A DNA stretch of 64,000 bases from Bradyrhizobium sp. CSA112 (GTDB lineage Bacteria; Pseudomonadota; Alphaproteobacteria; Rhizobiales; Xanthobacteraceae), in contig NZ_JAACFS010000002.1 in assembly GCF_029051645.1 (NCBI RefSeq), forward strand, positions 1 through 64,000, written 5' to 3'. Under the pieces are notes generated by a model that did no database searches, was not told the DNA's origin, and worked only from the letters and a program-made list of their open reading frames with translations. Below, in pieces: positions 40,514 through 48,449 of this stretch. A program made the position numbers and the translations under genes. How positions within the stretch are numbered: the first letter of the stretch is position 1; each line of letters starts with the position of its first letter.

Positions 40514-42550
40514 ATGCGAAATCCGGTTCGTCTGTTTACTTCCTTTGTTGCCATCTTCGTCTGTATCTCGATTCCGGCTTCCGCCTGGGAGCATTGGGGC
40601 GGCGATCGCGGGGGATTGCGGTTTTCGCCGCTTACCCAGATCACGCCGGACAATGTCGGCAATCTCGTCCGCGCCTGGGAGTTTCGCACCGGCGATCTCG
40701 ACCGCCGCGCGCCTGACGTGATGAGGCGGACCAAGTTTCAGGCGACCCCGCTGCTGGTCGAGGACAGCCTGATCTTCTGCTCGCCATTCAACGAGGTTAT
40801 TGCACTCGATCCCGGTAGCGGCGCGCAGAAGTGGCGATACGATCCGAATATCTCGACCAATCAGCGCCCGGCCAACCGCTACACTTGCCGCGGCGTGGCT
40901 TATTGGGTCGACGACAAGGCGCCCGATAACGCCGCCTGCCGCGCACGGATATTCATGGGTACCAACGACGCACGCTTGATCGCGCTCGACGCGAGGTCCG
41001 GCGCGCCTTGCGCCGAATTCGGCGCCAATGGCGAGGTCGGAATCGAGATCGGCACGCCGCTGGAATGGCCCGGCGAATTCCAGATCACATCGGCTCCCGT
41101 CATTATCAGCGATACCATGATCATCGGCTCTGCGATTGCGGACAATCGACGCGTCGAGGCGCCGGCCGGAACGGTACGTGCCTTCGATGCGCGAACAGGG
41201 CGTCCGCGCTGGAGCTTCGATCCGCTTGACCATAGCGGCATCAATGCCGGCCATGCCAACGTCTGGGCGCCGATGTCGGTGGACGAGGAGCGCGGCCTGG
41301 TGTTTTTGCCGACGTCTTCGCCTAGCCCGGATTTCTGGGGTGGCAAGCGGCCCGGCAACAACGATCACGCCAATTCGGTGGTGGCGCTGCGCGCCGGGAC
41401 CGGCGAACGGGTCTGGTCGTTTCAAACCGTGCATCACGATGTCTGGGATTACGACCTGTCGGCGCAGCCGACGCTGGCACGCATCGATACCGGCGATGGC
41501 CAGCGCGACGTCGTGATCCAGCCGACCAAGCAGGGATTTGTGTTCGTGCTCGACCGCGATACCGGCAAGCCGGTATGGCCGGTGGAGGAGCGCGCGGTGC
41601 CGCAGGGCGGCGCCGAAGGCGAGCAGCTCTCGCCGACGCAGCCGTTTCCGACCCACGTGCCGGCGCTGCTGTCGCAGCGAATTTCGGCCGACGACGTATT
41701 CGGCCTGATTCCGTTCTGGGAAAGCCGGGTCTGCCGCGCGCAAGTCGCCTCCGCACGCAACGATGGTCTCTACACTCCGCCCTCGACGCAAGGCACCGTG
41801 GTGTTTCCGATGACCGGCGGCGGCGTGAACTGGGGCGGCGCCGCCTTCGATCCCGTCAACCAGATCCTTTACGCCAATACGACGCGTGCGATCCATATCG
41901 TCAAACTGATTCCGCGCGAGGCAGCGCAAGGGTTCGATCCGCCGCCCGGGCACGACTTTGGACGGCAGCAGGGCGCGCCGTTTGCGATGACGCGCGCGGT
42001 CGCATTGTCGCCTTTGGGGCTGTTGTGCAACAAGCCGCCCTGGGGCGAGATGGTCGCGGTCGATCTGAAGGGCGGCAAGATTCTCTGGCGTTCCCGTGTC
42101 GGCACCACGGAGGATCGCGCGCCGCTCGGCATCGCCTTGCCCTTCGGCACGCCGCTCGTCAGTGGCGTCGCAATCACCGCCGGCGGTCTCGTCTTCACCG
42201 GCGCGATGGATGCTTATTTGCGTGCGTTCGACGCCAGGTCGGGGCGGGAGCTGTGGCAGGGCCGGCTGCCGGTGCCGGGTGTCGCCAATCCCATGACCTA
42301 TCTGTGGAAGGGCGAGCAATATGTCGCGATCGGCGCCGGCGGTCATTCCGAATCCGGCACCACGATCGGCGACAGCGTGGTGGCGTTCCGCCTGGCGCGG
42401 CCGGGCAAGGCACCCTCGCTACAGTCGCGCACCATCGACCGGCCCGGCGGACGATTCATGAGCGGGGCGATCGCGGGTGGGTTGGTGATCGTTCTGATGA
42501 CGACGTTGGTGTGGCGCTGGCGGCGACGCAGGGTGGAGGGGCGTAGGTGA
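40514..42550 (+). CDS. PQQ-dependent (quinoprotein) dehydrogenase, membrane-anchored
   Basis: A 678-residue protein. A signal sequence (FTSFVAIFVCISIPASA) is followed by an eight-bladed propeller of the quinoprotein type, with GDRGGLRFSPLTQITPDNVG at the start and typical blade motifs (VIALDPGSGAQKWRYDPNIS; VHHDVWDYDLSAQP; GFVFVLDRDTGKPVWPVEER). One hydrophobic C-terminal helix (GAIAGGLVIVLMTTLVWRW) may anchor it. It is closer to membrane glucose dehydrogenase-type enzymes than to methanol dehydrogenase, but the substrate is not settled. No PQQ synthesis genes are present. Confidence 0.9.
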   Translation: MRNPVRLFTSFVAIFVCISIPASAWEHWGGDRGGLRFSPLTQITPDNVGNLVRAWEFRTGDLDRRAPDVMRRTKFQATPLLVEDSLIFCSPFNEVIALDPGSGAQKWRYDPNISTNQRPANRYTCRGVAYWVDDKAPDNAACRARIFMGTNDARLIALDARSGAPCAEFGANGEVGIEIGTPLEWPGEFQITSAPVIISDTMIIGSAIADNRRVEAPAGTVRAFDARTGRPRWSFDPLDHSGINAGHANVWAPMSVDEERGLVFLPTSSPSPDFWGGKRPGNNDHANSVVALRAGTGERVWSFQTVHHDVWDYDLSAQPTLARIDTGDGQRDVVIQPTKQGFVFVLDRDTGKPVWPVEERAVPQGGAEGEQLSPTQPFPTHVPALLSQRISADDVFGLIPFWESRVCRAQVASARNDGLYTPPSTQGTVVFPMTGGGVNWGGAAFDPVNQILYANTTRAIHIVKLIPREAAQGFDPPPGHDFGRQQGAPFAMTRAVALSPLGLLCNKPPWGEMVAVDLKGGKILWRSRVGTTEDRAPLGIALPFGTPLVSGVAITAGGLVFTGAMDAYLRAFDARSGRELWQGRLPVPGVANPMTYLWKGEQYVAIGAGGHSESGTTIGDSVVAFRLARPGKAPSLQSRTIDRPGGRFMSGAIAGGLVIVLMTTLVWRWRRRRVEGRR

Positions 42551-42567
42551 CCGCACAACCGCTGCAT

Positions 42568-42693
42568 CGTCGTCCCTGTGAACGCAGGGACCCATACTCC
42601 GCGGCAGTTCCTGTTGGAAAAGACAAGATGATAACAACGACCTCACAAACAACTAGGGTCGGTGCTATGGGTCCCTGCGTTCGCAGGGACAAC
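42568..42693. repeat. Dispersed repeat, CGTCCCTGTGAACGCAGGGACCC family
   Basis: The outer arms are CGTCCCTGTGAACGCAGGGA and GGTCCCTGCGTTCGCAGGGA, around a central ACTAGGGTCG-type segment. The short arms TCCCTG/CAGGGA give hairpins at each end. It is downstream of the PQQ gene. Confidence 0.8.
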
Positions 42694-42782
42694 GGAAGAA
42701 TTTTCGACATGGTTCCGGGCGTCGCTGCGCCCAACCGGGCTGCACCCCGCCAGCAATCGACTTAGTACGGTGGGCCTTGTCG

Positions 42783-42914
42783 TTAAAAAGCCCGGCGCCG
42801 CGGCGGGGGACCAGCTTGCGGTTGGCGCCCACGAGAGAGGAGTTCGGAAATTGCGATCACCACGGCGCAAGCGATGATGGTGATGGTCGCCATCACAAGA
42901 GCAGTTTTGAGCAT
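42783..42914 (-). CDS. 43-residue single-span membrane peptide
   Basis: MLKTALVMATITIIACAVVI is followed by AISELLSRGRQPQAGPPPRR and ends RAF. GAGGG lies about seven bases before the ATG. The helix plus short basic Pro-rich tail is a normal pattern for a small membrane protein. The codon use fits the neighbourhood. No function is known. Confidence 0.5.
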   Translation of the reverse strand: MLKTALVMATITIIACAVVIAISELLSRGRQPQAGPPPRRRAF

Positions 42915-43057
42915 GGTTCGGCCCTCGACAATCTCAACGCGAGGACACCAGAGGAATCATGTTCCGGCAAGACGAGAGAACTACGGGGGCGGCCTATTGT
43001 GATCGGTGAGAGATGGTGGGAACGGCGCAGATACGCCTTTGCCCACCCTGCAATTCT

Positions 43058-43519
43058 CTACAACATCGCGAACGCGCTTGAGACCATCGCCACCGGTTTG
43101 TTGTCGGCGGCGGCGAGAAGCGTGACGCGGCCGAAGCTCATGGTGCGTCCGAGGCGGACCACGCGCGCATCGGCCAGCACGTCGGAGGCAGAGACCGCGC
43201 GCATGAAATGCGTGGTCTGGTCGACCGTCGTCATCGCCCGATAGCCGCGGTTGGCGGCGAGATTGGCGATCACCATCGCGGTGTCGGCAAAGGCCATCAG
43301 CGCCTGGCCCGAGACCGTGCCGCCATTGCGGCAGAGCCGCTCCGAGAACGGCAGGCGCAGGATCGCGCCCGGCTGCCAGTCGGCGGCATCGCCTGATGGC
43401 GCGAAGTCAAAGCGCTCGATCGACAGATTGAGATCCATCACCCATGGCGCAAATACTTCGCCAAGCACCCGCCTGGCCTCCGCGATACCGAATTCGGCTG
43501 CTTGTGGCTGTTGTTGCAT
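43058..43519 (-). CDS. PaaI-family thioesterase (hot-dog fold)
   Basis: A 153-residue protein. The hot-dog motif is GTVSGQALMAFADTAMVIAN followed by TTVDQTTHFMRAVSASDVLA, a PaaI/YbgC-type arrangement. It would hydrolyse acyl- or aryl-CoA thioesters. The ATG at 43519 has AACAGG upstream; the longer frame to 43750 has non-homologous codons and is not used. Confidence 0.83.
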   Translation of the reverse strand: MQQQPQAAEFGIAEARRVLGEVFAPWVMDLNLSIERFDFAPSGDAADWQPGAILRLPFSERLCRNGGTVSGQALMAFADTAMVIANLAANRGYRAMTTVDQTTHFMRAVSASDVLADARVVRLGRTMSFGRVTLLAAADNKPVAMVSSAFAML

Positions 43520-43761
43520 GAACGCCTGTTCCCTCACCCGATGATATTGTTTCGGCGCATTGTAGTGGTCATTGCGGCGAAGGGAACACCGGTGTCCCGC
43601 CTCAAATGCGGCACGATCCGGCGCGATTGAGCGCAATCGCCGAAATCCTGCCAGTCCGGCCGCCTGCGAGCGCGTGTCCAACAAACCAAAGGCTGGGGCC
43701 GTCGTGCTTGGCGGCGCGGTTGCGCCGGTGGTACATTTGCGAAAACGCAAAGGAGAGCGTC

Positions 43762-44046
43762 ATGAGAATGCTGAGCGCGGCCGCGGTGGTGGTGTTGTTG
43801 ACGGTGCCGGCCTACGCGCAGACCCCTAACGTCAACCTGATCCCGGAACTCGTGTCCAAATCGCCGGAGGAAAAGGAGCAGGAGGCCATCAGGGAAAAAG
43901 CCTACAAGGATTCCCTGAGGAAGATTCCCGACGCCAAGGCCTCTTCCGATCCCTGGGGCATCGTGCGCGGCGCTGAGGCGCCCAAGGACGCAGCGAAGGC
44001 CGCGGCGCCCGCCAAGAAGAGCAAGACCGGCAGCAGCAGCCAGTAG
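43762..44046 (+). CDS. Small secreted hypothetical protein
   Basis: A 94-residue protein with signal peptide LSAAAVVVLLTVPAYAQ. The mature part is hydrophilic, charged and Lys/Ala-rich (SPEEKEQEAIREKAYKDSLR; AAAPAKKSKTGSSSQ). AAGGAGAG precedes the ATG. A hairpin (GCGGCGA/TCGCCGC, 44057-44081) follows the stop. Confidence 0.68.
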   Translation: MRMLSAAAVVVLLTVPAYAQTPNVNLIPELVSKSPEEKEQEAIREKAYKDSLRKIPDAKASSDPWGIVRGAEAPKDAAKAAAPAKKSKTGSSSQ

Positions 44047-44124
44047 TCTCGTGAAAGCGGCGAGTAGGATTCATTCGCCGCCGCCCCTATATTGGACCTG
44101 TCGTCATATGTCTGGAGTTACGAC

Positions 44125-44355
44125 GTGGTCTTTCGCCCGCGCGATCTCGCGAGCCGGATGGCCGGCCGGCGCAAGCCGGACGACGGCTATCTGCGCGAGA
44201 CCTTCACCCTGCCGCGCGAGGAGGCTAGGGCGAGGGCGCGTGACTTTCTCAGCCGCTATCCCAAGGCGGCTTATATGAGCTCGGTCGAAAGCTGGCGCGA
44301 GCTGCCCGGCGGCGACATCGAATTCACGATGCGCCGGCTTGCGAGTGCCGATTAG
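44125..44355 (+). CDS. Small hypothetical protein, start uncertain
   Basis: About 76 residues from a GTG at 44125 with TGGAG upstream; a TTG at 44092 would give 87. The sequence begins VVFRPRDLASRM and contains REEARARARDFLSRYPKAAY, a helical charged piece. No domain was recognised. The frame has normal high-G+C codon use over its whole length. Confidence 0.5.
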   Translation: MVFRPRDLASRMAGRRKPDDGYLRETFTLPREEARARARDFLSRYPKAAYMSSVESWRELPGGDIEFTMRRLASAD

Positions 44356-44466
44356 GCGCAATGAGATCCACTGATCAGGAATCGGCCAACACCCCCATTT
44401 TTGCCTAATTCCGATAACCCGGTATTGAGGTATTCCGCCTAGTTGTTTCCCCGCACAGGAGAAATC

Positions 44467-44802
44467 ATGGCGAGAGACCGCAAAGACCTCGGTGCCCGGA
44501 AGTTCGTTCGGGTCGACTTGTACAAGCCAGGATTCCTGATTCCGGCGCCCGATGCGCCATGGATCGAGTGCTACATCCTCGACATTTCCGAGAACGGCGC
44601 TTGTCTTGATGTGGGCGACCTCGCGGTGCCGAAGATGTTCGGCCTGTCCCTCACCGCGGGTGGCGAGGTGCGGCGGCTATGCACGTTGATCTGGCGCAGG
44701 GGCGAGCTGGTCGGCGTCCGGTTCATCTCCGCCCGGGAGCTGCGGAAGGGCGTTGCGCCGGCCGGTGAACCGGATACCGCTTCCCGAAAGACGCACGCCT
44801 GA
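44467..44802 (+). CDS. PilZ-domain protein
   Basis: A 111-residue protein. The PilZ fold is visible as RKFVRVDLYKPGFLIP, CYILDISENGACLDVGDL (the D-x-S-x-x-G motif) and TLIWRRGELVGVRFIS. The usual R-x-x-x-R motif for cyclic-di-GMP is weak at the N-terminus (ARKFVRVDL), so binding needs testing. AGGAG precedes the ATG. PilZ proteins commonly receive the c-di-GMP made or destroyed by proteins like the CHASE2 protein upstream. Confidence 0.8.
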   Translation: MARDRKDLGARKFVRVDLYKPGFLIPAPDAPWIECYILDISENGACLDVGDLAVPKMFGLSLTAGGEVRRLCTLIWRRGELVGVRFISARELRKGVAPAGEPDTASRKTHA

Positions 44803-44806
44803 CTAT

Positions 44807-45049
44807 TTAGCCGGTGTCTTGCAGGGTCTCCGCAACCAGGCGAATCCGGAATACGGGCCTCCGGGATTCATCCAGCAATTCCATCTGCCACTCGGCATTT
44901 TCGGGGAGCTTGCGGGAAACGTCCGCGATCATGTCGCCGCAGACCCCGGTCATTTCCCTCCAGGCGGCATTATGATCGGCAAACTCCGCGCCATCGTTGC
45001 TGACGCATGCGTCCTCGCCATGTCGAACGCTGAAGAAGAAGATCGGCAT
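44807..45049 (-). CDS. DUF6894-like small protein
   Basis: An 80-residue protein of the type MPIFFFSVRHGEDACVSNDG then EFADHNAAWREMTGVCGDMI and ending in a MELLDESRRPVFRIRLV strand. I recognise this pattern (FFF-x-V-x-x-G, E/D-F-x-D-x-x-A-A) as the DUF6894 family common in rhizobia. Function is unknown. It converges on the PilZ gene with four bases between. Confidence 0.68.
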   Translation of the reverse strand: MPIFFFSVRHGEDACVSNDGAEFADHNAAWREMTGVCGDMIADVSRKLPENAEWQMELLDESRRPVFRIRLVAETLQDTG

Positions 45050-45266
45050 GGCAAGTGACCAAATGCAAAAATGGACCGCCGGTCGGCTTGGAGGATCCGC
45101 GGGAGGTGGCGAGTGGATTCCTGGTATACGGAAAGATCAACTCCGGGTTTTTACGGGCCCAAGCACGTTGCCGGGCATATGGGCCCGGTGCTCATGCAAC
45201 ACTAAACTCCTGAAATTGCTTAAATCTTCTCCGATGGGAAACCGGCGGAAGAATCCGGTGAGCGGA

Positions 45267-45446
45267 TTATTCCCGTTCGACTTTTTTTAGCTCCCGATCG
45301 ATCCGAAGCTGGACCCGCCGGATGGCAAGCAGATTGAGCTTGGCTTCGGTCTTGCCTGAGACGACCTTGTCGCCGATGCGGAATTGCCATTTCCAGATGC
45401 CTGGAGCGACCGCCGTCACGGTGTATTCAACGCCCTTGTAAATCAT
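45267..45446 (-). CDS. 59-residue conserved small protein
   Basis: MIYKGVEYTVTAVAPGIWKW is followed by QFRIGDKVVSGKTEAKLNLL and ends AIRRVQLRIDRELKKVERE. The Trp-containing beta part and basic helix look like a real fold, and I have seen similar small proteins in rhizobia. No ribosome site stands out. Its 3' end lies in a stretch with few other genes. Confidence 0.55.
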   Translation of the reverse strand: MIYKGVEYTVTAVAPGIWKWQFRIGDKVVSGKTEAKLNLLAIRRVQLRIDRELKKVERE

Positions 45447-46320
45447 ATGAATGATTCATGGAAATCTCTCGCATTCCACTGCAATAACGGGAGCGGAACC
45501 GCAAAGTTTCATGAATTCCATCGGGTGAAAATAAGCTTGGCCGCGCGCAGCCGCGGCAAAAATCCTTGCCCCGACATTTCAACCCCGTGCGCGTCCAAAT
45601 CGCCTGCCCCGTTTCGGCACGCCCAAAAAAGCACTACGCCGCGCAAGCGGAGTATGGTCGCTTGGCGGCGCAGGCCTATTCCCCGAGTGATGCAATGTCC
45701 CAGGCAAGAATTTTGTCTGAACGGAATGAAAAAAGGTTCAACGCCGCTTAAAACGAATTTGCCGGGCGATTTGGACGCTGAAACGAGGCCCTGCGGCGGG
45801 ACGTATCTTTTGAGAGGACGGGGTGGTCCTCCAGATTTTCCCCGTCATCGGCGACCTCGCTGCATTGCCCCATGCGGCGGGGTCGTTTGGCTGGGCGTCG
45901 CCGATGAGCGGCATGGCGGGCTGCGATTGCCCACGGGACAGCAATGGCCCGCCGCTCGCAGGCGCCGACGTGGTGCCTGCTTCTATTGCTGACGGGTGGG
46001 ATATGGCTGGCGTGGCGGAATATCGGTTCTCGACGGCGTGTCCGGTCGGACCGGTTGCGGTACCCTTGAGGGTTCCGGGGCGCGGCCGAGGCTCAAGAGC
46101 CGTGTGTGGAAATGGGCGCCATGCTGTTGAGCGTCGGCAGGATGGGTTCGTAGGCGAGGGCGGTCGTTTGTATCTGCATGCGCAAGACATAGCGTGCGCC
46201 TCTTGACGGACGGTTCAGGTGAAACTGCAAGCACGCGTAAAATTGTAAGCGACGTCAGCGTCTTGACTTGCAACGGGCCACTAAACGATGAGGCCGCTGT
46301 TGGGCGGCCTCATCGGAGAG
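45447..46320. other. Gene-poor stretch, 874 bases
   Basis: No convincing gene was found. Open frames on both strands (for example plus 45823-46206 and minus 45738-46190) have no ribosome sites, domains or natural amino-acid balance. The base composition falls and rises in patches, as in decayed DNA. A 12-bp hairpin closes the segment at 46286-46315. Confidence 0.55.
46286..46315 (-). terminator. Terminator-like hairpin after the 46321 gene
   Basis: The arms CGATGAGGCCGC and GCGGCCTCATCG form a perfect 12-bp stem with a 6-base loop, five bases beyond the minus-strand gene's stop. A short TTT follows on the minus strand. Confidence 0.6.
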
Positions 46321-46542
46321 CTAGCTTTCCGGCTGCTCTACATCAGGCGGCCGGGGGCTGGCGTCCGGCGCCTCTTTACTCTTGGCCGAAAGGTCCGCGG
46401 CCTTGTCGAGAAAGCCCGCCGCGACATCCGGATCCGTACTGGCCATTGCGAACTTGAGAAAGGTTGCCGCTTGTTCCGTTAGATATTTTTTGCCCGGCAC
46501 AATTCTGGTCCCCGTTGCTGACCCGTCGCATATCCGATGCAT
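46321..46542 (-). CDS. Small conserved hypothetical protein
   Basis: Up to 73 residues. The core, YLTEQAATFLKFAMASTDPD then VAAGFLDKAADLSAKSKEA, is an amphipathic helix pair, and the end ASPRPPDVEQPES is Pro-rich. This pattern recurs among rhizobial small proteins. The start is unclear: the ATG at 46542 or an internal GTG near 46500. A terminator hairpin follows. Confidence 0.55.
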   Translation of the reverse strand: MHRICDGSATGTRIVPGKKYLTEQAATFLKFAMASTDPDVAAGFLDKAADLSAKSKEAPDASPRPPDVEQPES

Positions 46543-46686
46543 TACGCATTGCGGCGGAATCCGTTCCGGGGGAACGGTACAAAAGTGAGCTTAAAGCGCG
46601 GCCCTGTGTCCGGGAAGCCACGCTACCGGTCGCGGCGTCAGTCCTCTAGTGATCGGGTCTTGCCGATGCGGGACAGGCTCTGAGAG

Positions 46687-46708
46687 AGGCCGCCAATTGA
46701 GGCGGCCT
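46687..46708. terminator. Terminator-like hairpin overlapping the stop of the 46708 gene
   Basis: AGGCCGCC-AATTGA-GGCGGCCT, 8-bp stem. It is the same design as the hairpins at 46286-46315 and 48741-48764. Confidence 0.5.
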
Positions 46709-46905
46709 TACGCCGGCGGCTTCAACCCGGGCGAGGTCAGCCATTCGTTGATATGGAGCGCGGTCTCTGCCTGCCGCGCCTTCTTTAGCAGTGCCTCTCG
46801 CTCGGGTCCCGGGGGCGTGGCTTCGGCTTCCTGTCGAAGCCTCTCGGCTTCCTTTTCCAGCCGATCAGGGAAAGTCAGCATATCCTCGTAACGGTGGTGC
46901 TGCAT
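46708..46905 (-). CDS. Small charged hypothetical protein
   Basis: A 65-residue protein: MQHHRYEDMLTFPDRLEKEA then ERLRQEAEATPPGPEREALL and KKARQAETALHINEWLTSPG. It is mostly one charged helix of coiled-coil type. GGAGCAGCAAC precedes the ATG at 46905, so the longer frame to 46980 is not needed. This layout is common in rhizobia and has no known function. Confidence 0.66.
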   Translation of the reverse strand: MQHHRYEDMLTFPDRLEKEAERLRQEAEATPPGPEREALLKKARQAETALHINEWLTSPGLKPPA

Positions 46906-47279
46906 GTTGCTGCTCCATTCCGTCAGACAAACGCGTGTGCAATCGCGCGTTCTCATCACCGATAGATGCCGTGGGGCCACAGGTGACGGGAACAGTGTGC
47001 GCCTGGAACTTCGCGGGCGCGAGTCATTTATCGGCGATTAGCCGGGATCAGATGGTCGCAGTGGACAGCATGTCGGACTTGTTATGTCCTTACAGGACTA
47101 ATTTCCTTGACCTGGATCAAGGTTGTTACCGCTGCCCGGAACGGCGGATTGCCCTTGGGTGGATTGCCCTTGGGGTGGATTGCCCCTTGGGGATTATGAG
47201 GCGCCAAAAGGAGCGCCTCGGGCCTTCTGCAAAGAAAGAGGCCGTCAACCGGGACGCTGTGGGTCTACGTGTTCGAGGT
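46906..47279. other. Intergenic region with FNR/FixK-type box and short tandem repeats
   Basis: Besides the box at 47107-47120 it carries three direct copies of a GGATTGCCCTTGGG unit (about 47147-47193) and a hairpin GAGGCGC/GCGCCTC (47201-47219). No convincing gene starts inside. An ATG at 47197 opens a plus-strand frame, but it lies across the secreted-protein gene on the other strand. Confidence 0.5.
47107..47120. promoter_or_regulatory. FNR/FixK-type box TTGA-N6-TCAA
   Basis: TTGACCTGGATCAA matches the FixK2/FnrN consensus used for low-oxygen control in rhizobia. It is about 200 bases upstream of the 46905 start and 77 bases before the ATG at 47197. Its target is not clear. Confidence 0.5.
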
Positions 47280-47528
47280 TCAACTGCGCGAACGGTAGCC
47301 CTTACACTTGGTCTCTTCTTTGTACTCGCCGTTGCGCTCCCACTTGCGTTCGATCTTGCAGGGGCCGCGATAGAACTCCTGCTTGTACTCGCGGGCTTCG
47401 TTGTAGCTGCGCCCGTAGTAGCCGCCGCGATCACCACCCCAGCGGCCCTTGCCGCTCTCGTCTTTCCAAGGGTCCGCGAGAGCCGGGCTGGCTAATAGCG
47501 CCGCGCCGATTATCAGCGTCCATTTCAT
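47280..47528 (-). CDS. Small secreted basic protein
   Basis: An 82-residue protein with signal peptide MKWTLIIGAALLASPALA. The mature part is rich in Gly, Arg, Lys and Tyr, with two Cys (GPCKIERKWERNGEYKEETK and CKGYRSRS at the end). GGAGGAG precedes the ATG at 47528. It is probably periplasmic. No family was recognised. Confidence 0.72.
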   Translation of the reverse strand: MKWTLIIGAALLASPALADPWKDESGKGRWGGDRGGYYGRSYNEAREYKQEFYRGPCKIERKWERNGEYKEETKCKGYRSRS

Positions 47529-47852
47529 TCCCGTCTCCTCCAGGTTCCGGTCGGGACAACTTGGTAGATCGAGAATCGTTCGAAGGCGTGGAACTGGAAT
47601 TAACACTGCCAAATTCAACTTACGACACGAGTTCAACTTGGGACACCAACTCGATACGGACAGGTACCCACCCAACGGTACCGGCCGAAATAGGCTACTC
47701 GCCAATTCAAATCAGGCCGCCGAAAACCACAATGTCGGAAGCCGGACAGACGGGACCGGAATTGGGGTTTAATGCGTGGCCGGGCGGCCGGGATGCCGCC
47801 CGGCCATTTAAAGGACGGCCCCAGCAATTGCTGCTCAGGGGGGACGGCTGCA
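47529..47852. other. Intergenic region with repeated words
   Basis: It holds two tandem copies of TTCAACTT-[AG]-[CG]-GACAC (period 18, 47614-47646) and the first member of the AAATAGGCCACTCG repeat set (47677-47703). No gene was found. The sequence looks like decayed mobile-element DNA. Confidence 0.5.
47677..47703. repeat. AAATAGGCCACTCG repeat, copy a
   Basis: GGTACCGGCCGAAATAGGCT is followed by ACTCGCC. It is related to the copies at 47997-48038, 48143-48190 and 48992-49053. Confidence 0.6.
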
Positions 47853-47978
47853 ATGACGGATCGATCCCATGAGGTCCCGCAGGATCTCCGTATTCTCGTA
47901 CGCATTGTCTCGGCTTGCACATTAGGCCTCTGGGCATTTGCAGCAGGTTTGCTGATCGGGGTCTTTCTGTTTTCGTGA
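47853..47978 (+). CDS. 41-residue single-span membrane peptide
   Basis: MTDRSHEVPQDLRILVRIVS is followed by one hydrophobic helix, ACTLGLWAFAAGLLIGVFLF. GGGGGGACGG lies before the ATG. The frame extends upstream without support. It is the only likely gene in this repeat-rich stretch. Confidence 0.45.
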   Translation: MTDRSHEVPQDLRILVRIVSACTLGLWAFAAGLLIGVFLFS

Positions 47979-47996
47979 TCAAGGGCCTGAGCCTGG

Positions 47997-48038
47997 CCGG
48001 AAATAGGCCACTCGCAGGTACGAAATAGGCCCACTCAC
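47997..48038. repeat. AAATAGGCCACTCG repeat, copy b (tandem pair)
   Basis: CCGGAAATAGGCCACTCGCA, then GGTACGAAATAGGCCCACTCAC: two units in the same direction. Confidence 0.65.
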
Positions 48039-48142
48039 TTAGTAGTCGGTATGTCTTTCGAGATTGAATGGCGGCAATAGCCAGGTGTGTGAACGAGGGC
48101 GGAGCATTCCCTGCTTTCCCTCCTAGGTATCTGGGCAAGCAA

Positions 48143-48190
48143 GGTACTGGCCGAAATAGGCCACTCGTGAAAGCGAAACAGGCCACTGTG
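48143..48190. repeat. AAATAGGCCACTCG repeat, copy c (tandem pair)
   Basis: GGTACTGGCCGAAATAGGCC is followed by ACTCGTGAAAGCGAAACAGG and CCACTGTG: two units spaced about 22 bases apart. Confidence 0.65.
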
Positions 48191-48260
48191 ATTGGAACAA
48201 AAGCAGAGCGCGCCCCTTGGACTAGTCGGGTGCGCTCCGCCGACTGAGCGCTCCACCTAG

Positions 48261-48301
48261 AACGGCCTCAGACGTCCCCGAGCTGGGGCCGTTTCTTGTT
48301 G
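48261..48301 (+). terminator. Rho-independent terminator
   Basis: AACGGCCTCAG pairs with CTGGGGCCGTT (11 bp with one G-T), loop of 11, then TTTCTTGTT. Confidence 0.72.
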
Positions 48302-48420
48302 GTTGAACGGCGAATAACAATATCTGCCTTGATTGCTCGCGGGTGACCGTTGAGCCTCAAGACCCTGCGAAGGGCGGTCCTGCCAAGGCGATTCCAAGCC
48401 CGGCAGGGCTTCTTCTTTTT
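48302..48420 (+). ncRNA. Candidate small RNA between two terminators
   Basis: A non-coding stretch of about 120 bases that follows one terminator and ends in another (48396-48420). It may be a small RNA with its own promoter, although no clear -35/-10 pair was found. The alternative is that both terminators close longer transcripts from upstream. Confidence 0.25.
48396..48420 (+). terminator. Rho-independent terminator
   Basis: AAGCCC-GGCA-GGGCTT forms a 6-bp stem with a tetraloop, followed by CTTCTTTTT. Confidence 0.7.
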
Positions 48421-48449
48421 AGACCTTCCCACCATCGACTACTACGAAC

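Larger units (their letters stand above)
47979..48449. other. Non-coding stretch with repeats and two terminators
   Basis: It contains two members of the AAATAGGCCACTCG set and two Rho-independent terminators on the plus strand. The 95 bases between the terminators could be a small RNA. No protein gene was recognised. Confidence 0.5.

Noticed and set aside
45738..46190. A Pro/Ser/Thr-rich frame on the minus strand in the gene-poor stretch
   Set aside because: It has no start signal, no recognisable domain and unusual composition.
47147..47193. Possible CRISPR-like direct repeats
   Set aside because: There are only three adjacent copies of a 15-16-base word without spacers, so this is a tandem repeat and not an array.
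47197..47495. A plus-strand frame of 99 codons with hydrophobic segments downstream of the FixK-type box
   Set aside because: It overlaps the secreted-protein gene on the other strand, which has a signal peptide and strong ribosome site. The hydrophobicity is the mirror of that gene's charged codons.
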